A stretch of 64,000 nt of DNA from Capsicum annuum (taxonomy: Eukaryota; Streptophyta; Magnoliopsida; Solanales; Solanaceae). The notes under the pieces are model-generated. The model did no database searches and had not been told where the DNA came from. It was given only the letters and a program-made list of their open reading frames with translations. The stretch spans positions 76,570,117 through 76,634,116 of the forward strand of contig NC_061122.1 of NCBI RefSeq assembly GCF_002878395.1, in the 5' to 3' direction. The stretch's first letter is position 1. Each line of letters starts with the position of its first letter. Shown piece after piece: positions 57,269 through 64,000 of the stretch. The position numbers and the translations under genes were made by a program.

Positions 57269-59574
57269 TTTAATGACCCGGGGCTTCCCCCAGTCATCGC
57301 ATGGTGCTTGCAGTCCCGAGGGACCACAAGCTAACCCATGAGCTGGTACCTTCTTTTAGCATTAGATAATATGATCATAAATGCGGAATAATACTTACAT
57401 GCTAAAGGTTTTAATGACTGAATTTAAAACTAAAATATGAGTCTATAGAAACAACTAACTGAATCTAATAAAATAATGATAAACTGGGCAACTGATTGTA
57501 ATATTTGAATATTGTATAACTTACTCTAATGTCTGAGAAGCCTCTAAAACTAACTGACTCAATACGAGTTGATGGAAAAGGCCCAAACTAACTCCAACTA
57601 ACTACAAACTAAGACATGAAATATAGAAAGCTTTTCCTCTTAATATGGGGACTCACCACTACTACTGCTGAGGATCTGATAAGTCTGATGACGAGATGAA
57701 AACAAAGTGTCTGCAACTATGATATGGGACATCATAGTGCAAAAGAAAGTTAAGCAATCAGTACTTTTAATGTACTGGTATGCTAAATGCGTTAGGCTGA
57801 TATGCATGATTTCATGAACGAAACTAATAATTTACAAGATATGCATGTAAAGCATGTAGTGCTGAAAAAAAACATGGATTCTATAGATATTGATAATACA
57901 AAATACTAAGGATGGACAATAAAGCATATAACATAACTAAGTAAAATCCTTAAACTTAAATATTAAGATAACTAAAATTTGTATGCTTTGGTCCAACAAC
58001 ACTAAGATTGTATAACTAGACAGGAACTGTAACCGAAACTATATCTGAGATCATGGGAGGCATCATCTAACCCATATTTCAAAATTAGAGCTAATTAGTG
58101 TCTAACCTGTAACCCCACCTGGAAGGGTGTAAATACTGTGCCACGGGTACTAATAATTTCTGTGTGGATCTAATAAATTAATAAAATTTCCAAAGGACTA
58201 AGTATGTCAAGCTTGAACTGACGGGTGACCTCTTCGAGATAGTTAAGCCTAATCTGATATGTGACTACTCATATCCTATGCTGGCTACATAGTTCTGGAG
58301 AATAGGGATTGCTAATAACAACTATTCCTCTCTGACGGGTAAGCCACAATCCCTATACTCACTCGGTGCTAGATCCTACACCCAACTGAATGAGACCAAG
58401 ATACTAGACTATTTTGAGTTGAATAACTAATATCTGACTATTCTGATAATGCTATAGTATAATCTAAAGACTATTCTATATTGTACTAACGCTAGATAAA
58501 AGAAACAACTACGGTTTTTAGGCATTCAATACCCCCAGGACTCAAAACAACAATATAGAAAAGACAGTAAGGATGGAAGACCAAAACATGAAGGCTCGTA
58601 TAAAAATAAATCACTCTTATAGGCATTTTGTCAAACACTTATTGTAGATCATGATTTAAAACAATTATAGGAATGTCCTAAAACATATAGAAATAGCATT
58701 AATCCAACATAAAAGAGTCAAATCGAGGACTTGTTTAGTAAATAACTACATTAAAACATGGAGGATTTAAATAATAACAATAATTTCATGGTCACATGGT
58801 ATAACATCAATAGTACATGGATATTCATGGATGAAGTCATAATTTAAAATATAATAAATTGAAAAGATCATAAGTTTATAACTTAAAAGGGTTGCATGGA
58901 CTCCATATATGAAAGGGATCCATAGATGAACATCCAACATACCTGGGTTAATGAATTTAAGAAGAATTGAATAATAATGAGTACTTAGATCACTAATAGG
59001 TTAAATCTCGTGTTTAGATGGATTAGGTCCGTGGAAAAAGACCCCAATACACTTAAATGAATTTTCAAATTAAAGCTGAAAACTAACCATCCTAATTTTT
59101 GGCCTTAGCGCGATGCGCCACTATTGAGCCAAGCCACTGGATAAGGGACAATTGGAACCTGGACAAACACCGCAATGTGCCACTAACTCTGTAATCCTGT
59201 GGATGCTAATTTGGCCATCTCCGCTATGTGCCATGATTGCAGAGGCCCACTGGAAATTTATAAATGGGAAATTGGCCTGCTCCGCGATGCGCCATGATCA
59301 TGGAGTCATACTAGAAATCGACAATTGTCATTTGGGGTGCCTACGCAATGCAGTAATGGTTAAAATAATTATGATTTAGAGCTGAAACTTAAAATTTCCA
59401 TAACTTCTAACTCGGTTATCAGATTTAGGCAAATTTTATATTGTTGGAAAGATAACTAAATTTTTTACGCAATGCAGGCTGTAAACTGAAAAATATTGAG
59501 TGTTTCAAAAATTTCATATATAAATACTCATGTATTGGGGCTTACATTATGCTAGGTAAATACGAGGTTTTTCA
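57269..59574 (-). repeat. 3' LTR of B, about 2.3 kb
   Basis: On the minus strand it starts TGAAAAACCTCGTATTTACC after GGGGAGATAT and ends near 57269 ('gcccCGGGTCATTAAA'). It is full length against 54078-56481. Five CpG hairpin-type units, spaced roughly 50-65 bases, lie at 59105-59350, for example CCGCGATGCGCCATGATC near 59282. Confidence 0.85.
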
Positions 59575-61300
59575 ATATCTCCCCTTTGGGATCATTCATC
59601 TCCGAATGAAATTGGTTTAGCTGAGGGAACTGATGGATTGAGCTTACATACTTAATATGATTGTCTGATCCATGGAATAAATGAATGAACTGATTCATGA
59701 ATGCACGACTGGTACCTTATACTAAATATGGATTCGTAGAGAAGAGATGAGGGTGCTTAGTCCACTTATCTGCCTTTACTTCCCAAGTGACTCCCTAAAC
59801 GGACTGATTCCTCTAAAGAACTTAGACTAGTGGAACTTGTTTGTTCCTTAGTCTACGAACTTGATGATCAAGAATTTCAACTACGAATTCCTTAAAGGAA
59901 AGACTTTTTTGAATATCTACACTTTCTAAGGGAACAACTACAGTTGGATCACACACTTTTTCAATAATCAGACATGGAACACTGGGTGTACTAAGGTAAA
60001 ATCTAAAGGAAATATAAGATTGTAAGCTACATTTCTGAAATGACTGTGAATTCTGAAGGGATTGATATTTTAGGGACTGAGTTTCCCATTATTGTCGAAT
60101 CTCTTCACTCCCTTAGTGGGAGAGATTTTCAAGTAAACGAATTCATCGACATCAAACTAGATATCCCTTGTCCTCATATTTGTATACAATTTCTATTGGC
60201 TATGGTCATTCCTATGCCTTTCTCTGATCAGCTGAACCTTTTCTAATGTATCAAATACCAAGTCAGCCTGTACTACTGCAGCATCACCTACTTCAAACCA
60301 ACCATTTGGAGTTCTACATATTCCACCATAGAGAGCCTCACATGAAGCCATACTAATACTAAAATGATAGCTATTATTGTATGTGAATTCAATCAAAGGT
60401 CTGAATGGTCTTTTAAACTGGACCATCTTTCTGAGGGTGGAAGGCTGTACGCAGGTGGACTTGGGTACCTAGACCTTTTTGGAATGCTTTCTAGAAGTAA
60501 GAGGTAAACTTAGTACCTTTATCTGAGATGATAGATAAGTAAACATTGTGCAACCTAACAAATTCTCTGAGATAGAGATTGGCATAGTCCTCGGCTGAAT
60601 AAGAGGTATGGACTGGCAAGAAATAAGCTGATTTGGTCATCTGTCTACGATAACCTAAATAAACTCATGCTGATGATGGGTACGAGGCAAACTTGTCACA
60701 CAGTCCATGTTAACATCCCCTTATTTCCACATGGGAATACTAAATTCCATTATGGATCGACTAGGCTTTTGGTGCTCAACCTTAACTTACTGATATATAG
60801 AGCACTTAGCTACAATCTCTGAAATATCACTCTACCAATAGATCACCTGCAAATCAGGGTACATCTTAGTGGACCCTGGATGAATTTAGTAACGTGCCTC
60901 ATGCACTTCTGCAAGAATTCATTGCCTTAAAACATTTGTACCAGGCACACATAATCTACTCTCATAACAAAAAACACCATATCCCTCTTGGGAGAAAATC
61001 TCCACCTTTTGATCTCTGACTGATTCTTTCAACTTAACTAGATTGGGATCTCTATCCCACTTTTCCTTCAGCTCGGAGACTAGAGATTACTCTAAGCTAC
61101 TCTACATGCATATACTACCTTATCCTTAACCAACTAAGAGGACACCTAGTTAGGTAAGATAATGAACTTCCTGAGCTAACTTCTTCTTACCATCCTCAAC
61201 AAGAGCTACACTGCCTATAGACATTCTACTGATAGCATCTGCCACTACATTATCCTTGCCTAGATGATACCGAACACTCATGTTCTAATGTTTTAATAAC
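59575..61300 (-). pseudogene. Integrase of B
   Basis: On the minus strand: the zinc-domain wording is decayed near 60960-60780. The core near 60620-60480 is frameshifted ('RxFVRLHNVYLSII'). The open frame 60193-60426 has 'RPLIEFTYNNSYHFSISMASCEALYGG' and 'NGWFEVGDAAVVQADLVFDTLEKVQLIRERHR'. The C-terminal part, 60180-59900, has 'SLRVGEEIRQ' style text and the tail. It is more broken than the IN of A. Confidence 0.8.
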
Positions 61301-62494
61301 TCTAACCATCTTTTTTGATGCAAATTCAAATCATTTCAAGAGAACACATACTGAAGGCTTTTGTGATCTGTGAACACATCTATATGAATCCCATCCAAGT
61401 ATTGCCGCCAAATCTGTAAGGTAAATACTATAACTTCTAGCTTAAGATTATGCGTCCAATAATTCTTCTTATAGGTTTTAAGCTGCCTAGAGCTGTAGGC
61501 TATGACCATACCTCTCTGCATAAGGACGCAATCCACACTTACTCGAGATACATTATAGTACACAACAAAACCATCTGAACCGTCTGGTATAGTCAAAACT
61601 GGGGCTGAGGTAAGTTGAGTCTTTAACCCCTGAAAACTCTTATTTCATAAACCTGACCACTGAAACTCAACTTTCTTCTAAGTCAATCTGGACATGAGGG
61701 ATGCAATAGAAGAAAACCCTTCAACAAACCAATGGTAATAGCAAGCTAAACCCAAGAAATACCTGATATCTAATAAAGAGATGGATCTAGATAGTTTCTT
61801 ACCACTTTAGCATTTTAAGGATCAACTCTAACGCCATCACTAGATATAATATGACCAAGGAACGCTACTGATCTTAGCCAGTATTCATACTTACTAAATT
61901 TAGCGAACAACTGATGAGCTCTAAGTCTGAAGCACTATGCTGAGATGGTTTTCATGATCATTTTTACTACAAAAAGAGGTAAGAATGTCATCAATAAAGA
62001 CTATGATGAACATGCCCAAGTACTACTTGAAAACTCAGTTCATCAAGTCTATGAAAGCTACTGGGAATTTTTAAGGCCAAAGGACATGACTAGAAATTCG
62101 AAGTGACCATACCATGTTTGGAAAGCTATTTTTGGAATGTCACGTTCTCTAACTCTAAGATGATGATAGCCTAATCTGAGGTTTATCATGGAAAAGAACT
62201 GGCACCCTGAAGTTGGTCGAACAAGTCATCAATTATAGAAAATGGATATTTATTCTTGACTTTGACCTTGTTTAACTGTCGGTAATCTATGTATATTTTG
62301 AGAGAACAATCTTTCTTATGTATGAATAGAATAGGTGCACCCCACGAGGAGATGTTAGGTTTGATGAATCCATTATCTAAGAGATCCTTAAACTGTTCAT
62401 TCAGTCCTTTGAGTTTAGCTGGAGCAATTCTATATGACATAATAGATATGGGTTGAGTATCTAGGAGAAGGTCTATTCTGACTTCGATTTCCAT
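61301..62494 (-). pseudogene. RT and RNase H of B
   Basis: The open frame 62186-62494 (minus strand, 102 codons) is the RT N-terminal half: '[46 protein letters not shown]' wording, '[29 protein letters not shown]' and '[19 protein letters not shown]'. Catalytic FIDD is intact (complement 61988-61999). RH at 61336-61596 reads 'IPDGSDGFVVYYNVSRVSVDCVLMQRG', with the catalytic Asp now Asn, then 'VFTDHKSLQYVFS'. RT and RH frames are disconnected. Confidence 0.87.
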
Positions 62495-62549
62495 TTTGGG
62501 AGGATCACCGAGAAAATCTTTAGGAAATACATGTTAGAACTTATTTACA

Positions 62550-63244
62550 ACTTGGACTGACTCAACAGTAGGAGTTTTTGAGTTGGAGTCTTTGACTCGT
62601 ACAAGATGATAGACACATCTTTTGGATATCATCTTTCTAGCTCTAATGTAAGAAATCAACTAACACATAAGAGCTGTAATACTACCCTTCCATTCAAGGA
62701 CTATTTTATTGGTAAACTAAAAATAAACTATTTTATTTCTAGAATCAACTAAGGCAGAGCATGAATAGATCCACAAGATCTGCCATCTCTAACTCCACAA
62801 GATCAACTGAAGTAACTTTTTAAGATATTGTGACCGGACAATCCTATATACCTATCTGGCTACCAGGAAACACCCACTGGGCTAGACACTGAAAATGGCT
62901 CTACTATATTTTTGGGACTGACTCAAAAATTGACAGCTATATATGGAGTTACAAAAGAAAAAGAATCTCCAGGGCCTTGCAAAGCATTAAACATGTAAGT
63001 TAAAGACCTGCAATGTATCAGTAACTATGTCAGAAGAATTTTCCTGATTTTGGAGGGACTGAAGAACATATAATCTGTTCAAATGCTGACTACTGGTAGC
63101 ACTGGAAATGACACCTTGCTGAGTTGGGTGGTCGGATAAAATTGATGACTGATGGGATTGACCGAGTTGTTGCGCATCTCTACCTTTCTAAGCTACTACC
63201 TAACACTCCCAAATTCGATGGCCTAGCTTTCCACACTTGACGCA
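62550..63244 (-). pseudogene. Protease remnant and intact CCHC knuckle of B
   Basis: PR text at 63000-62700 is badly frameshifted ('VDLVELEMADLVDLF' style pieces near 62830-62770). The knuckle at 63203-63244 is complete on the minus strand: CVKCGKLGHRIWEC, with TGC at 63242-63244 and TGT at 63203-63205, spacing CX2CX4HX4C. It would bind element RNA in a full-length Gag. Only about 80 bases separate it from the LTR at 63322, so the capsid region is absent. Confidence 0.8.
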
Positions 63245-63321
63245 TGCACCACTACTTGCTCAACACTCACCTGATAGTGTCTGCCATAGTTCTGACATAA
63301 ATAATTTATACGAGAACTACT

Positions 63322-64000
63322 AATACTGACCTGAGACTACCCCCTAGTCATCATAAAGTGCTTATAGTCCTGAGGGACCAAAAGCTAACCCATGAGTTGG
63401 TACCTGAGATGAGCACTAGATAATTTGATCATAAATGTGGAAGAATACTAACATACCATAAGGTTTTAATAACTAAATTTAAAATTGAAATATGAGTCTA
63501 TACAAACAACTTACTGAATTTGATAAAATAATGATAAATTGGCCAACTATTTGTAATATATGAATATTGATAACTCTAATGTGTGAAATTCCTCTAAAAC
63601 TGACTGATTGAATATAATTTGATGGGACAGTCCCAAACTAACTACTAACTGAGACATGATATAAAGTAAGCTTTTCTTCAAAGCATGAGGACTCAATACT
63701 ACTTTTACTTAGGATCTGATAAGTCTAATCATGTGCTAGGAACTGAGCGTCATCTTCTATGATATGAGAAATCATAGCATTAAATAAAGGGATGCGATCA
63801 ATACTTTGAATATACTGGTATGCTTAATAAGATAGGATGATATACATGGTTTCACGAACAAAACTAATAATTTACTAGCTATGCATGTAAATCATAGAGT
63901 ACTGAGTAGAGAACATGAAATCTGTAAATATTGATAATCCAAGGAAATTTGTAAATATTGAGTATGCATGACCAAGAATATAACATAACTGAGTAAAATT
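63322..64000 (-). repeat. 5' LTR of B, partial
   Basis: Colinear with the low-coordinate ends of the LTRs at 54078 and 57269: 'ctaccccctagtcatcataaagtgcttatagtcctgagggacc', 'aaggttttaataactaaatttaaaa' and 'atgagtctatacaaacaac'. The window ends inside it. Confidence 0.85.

Larger units (their letters stand above)
57269..64000 (-). mobile_element. Gag-less Tekay/Del-like element B (minus strand), runs off window
   Basis: B has the same layout as A: 3' LTR (57269-59574), PPT (complement of 59575-59588), IN, RH, RT, PR, CCHC knuckle and the start of the 5' LTR (63322 onward). It is inserted at the same site in the same flank (GAAAAG before its LTR, compared with TAAAAT for A), so it is a duplicate rather than a separate insertion. 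It too lacks gag between knuckle and LTR. Confidence 0.85.

Noticed and set aside
1..64000. Possible host protein-coding genes, tRNA or rRNA genes.
   Set aside because: No exon-like coding sequence outside retroelement domains was recognised, and no rRNA text or convincing tRNA was noticed by eye; a scan with dedicated tools was not possible.
1..64000. Endogenous pararetrovirus (caulimovirid) origin for the RT fragments.
   Set aside because: Domain order PR-RT-RH-IN with LTRs, PBS and PPT is that of Ty3/gypsy elements; integrase is present and no movement protein was seen.

Overview
The window is plant nuclear DNA made almost entirely of old, nested LTR retrotransposons. It is AT-rich and carries no recognisable host gene. 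All recognisable coding sequence is gag, protease (PR), reverse transcriptase (RT), RNase H (RH) or integrase (IN) of Ty3/gypsy elements, broken by stops and frameshifts. Two lineages are present: a Tekay/Del-like type with long LTRs of about 2.3-2.6 kb, and an Athila-like type with the tRNA-Asp-style primer binding site TGGCGCCGTTGCCGGGGA. The protein wording resembles Solanaceae elements as I remember them. Pericentromeric heterochromatin of a eudicot, perhaps a solanaceous plant, is my inference.

Layout, left to right. 1-5528: a plus-strand Tekay/Del-like element (G1), from gag to its 3' LTR. 5529-9588: an internally deleted relative (LTR tail, IN C-terminus, PPT, 2.6 kb 3' LTR). 9589-16023: a mosaic of Athila-like 3' sequence and LTRs in both orientations around a gypsy PR-RT-RH fragment. 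16024-31408: a second Tekay/Del-like element (G2), whose gag is split by a complete 11.1 kb Athila-like element (19348-30449). 31409-42050: the 3' two-thirds of a minus-strand Athila-like element, with its IN split by a 4.4 kb pol-less LTR element (35579-39960). 42051-49597: a plus-strand relative with LTR, PBS, gag and PR but no pol, followed by a decayed reading frame resembling the 'putative plant transposon protein' domain. 49598-64000: two copies (A and B) of a gag-less minus-strand Tekay/Del-like element. Both sit at the same site in the same Athila-like flank, so a unit of about 7.7 kb has been tandemly duplicated.

Many lesions are C-to-T or G-to-A, as expected for methylated DNA decaying by deamination. 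The least expected signal is in non-coding DNA. Several unrelated LTR families carry clusters of short CpG-containing palindromic motifs: CGCGATG/CATCGCG hairpins, GCGACCGCGGTCGC, and TATGACTCGTAT-like boxes. In the Athila-like elements the same class of motif recurs just after integrase, before a downstream reading frame, which could mark an internal promoter. Boundaries were read by eye, so most are good to a few bases at aligned LTR ends and to tens of bases for domains.
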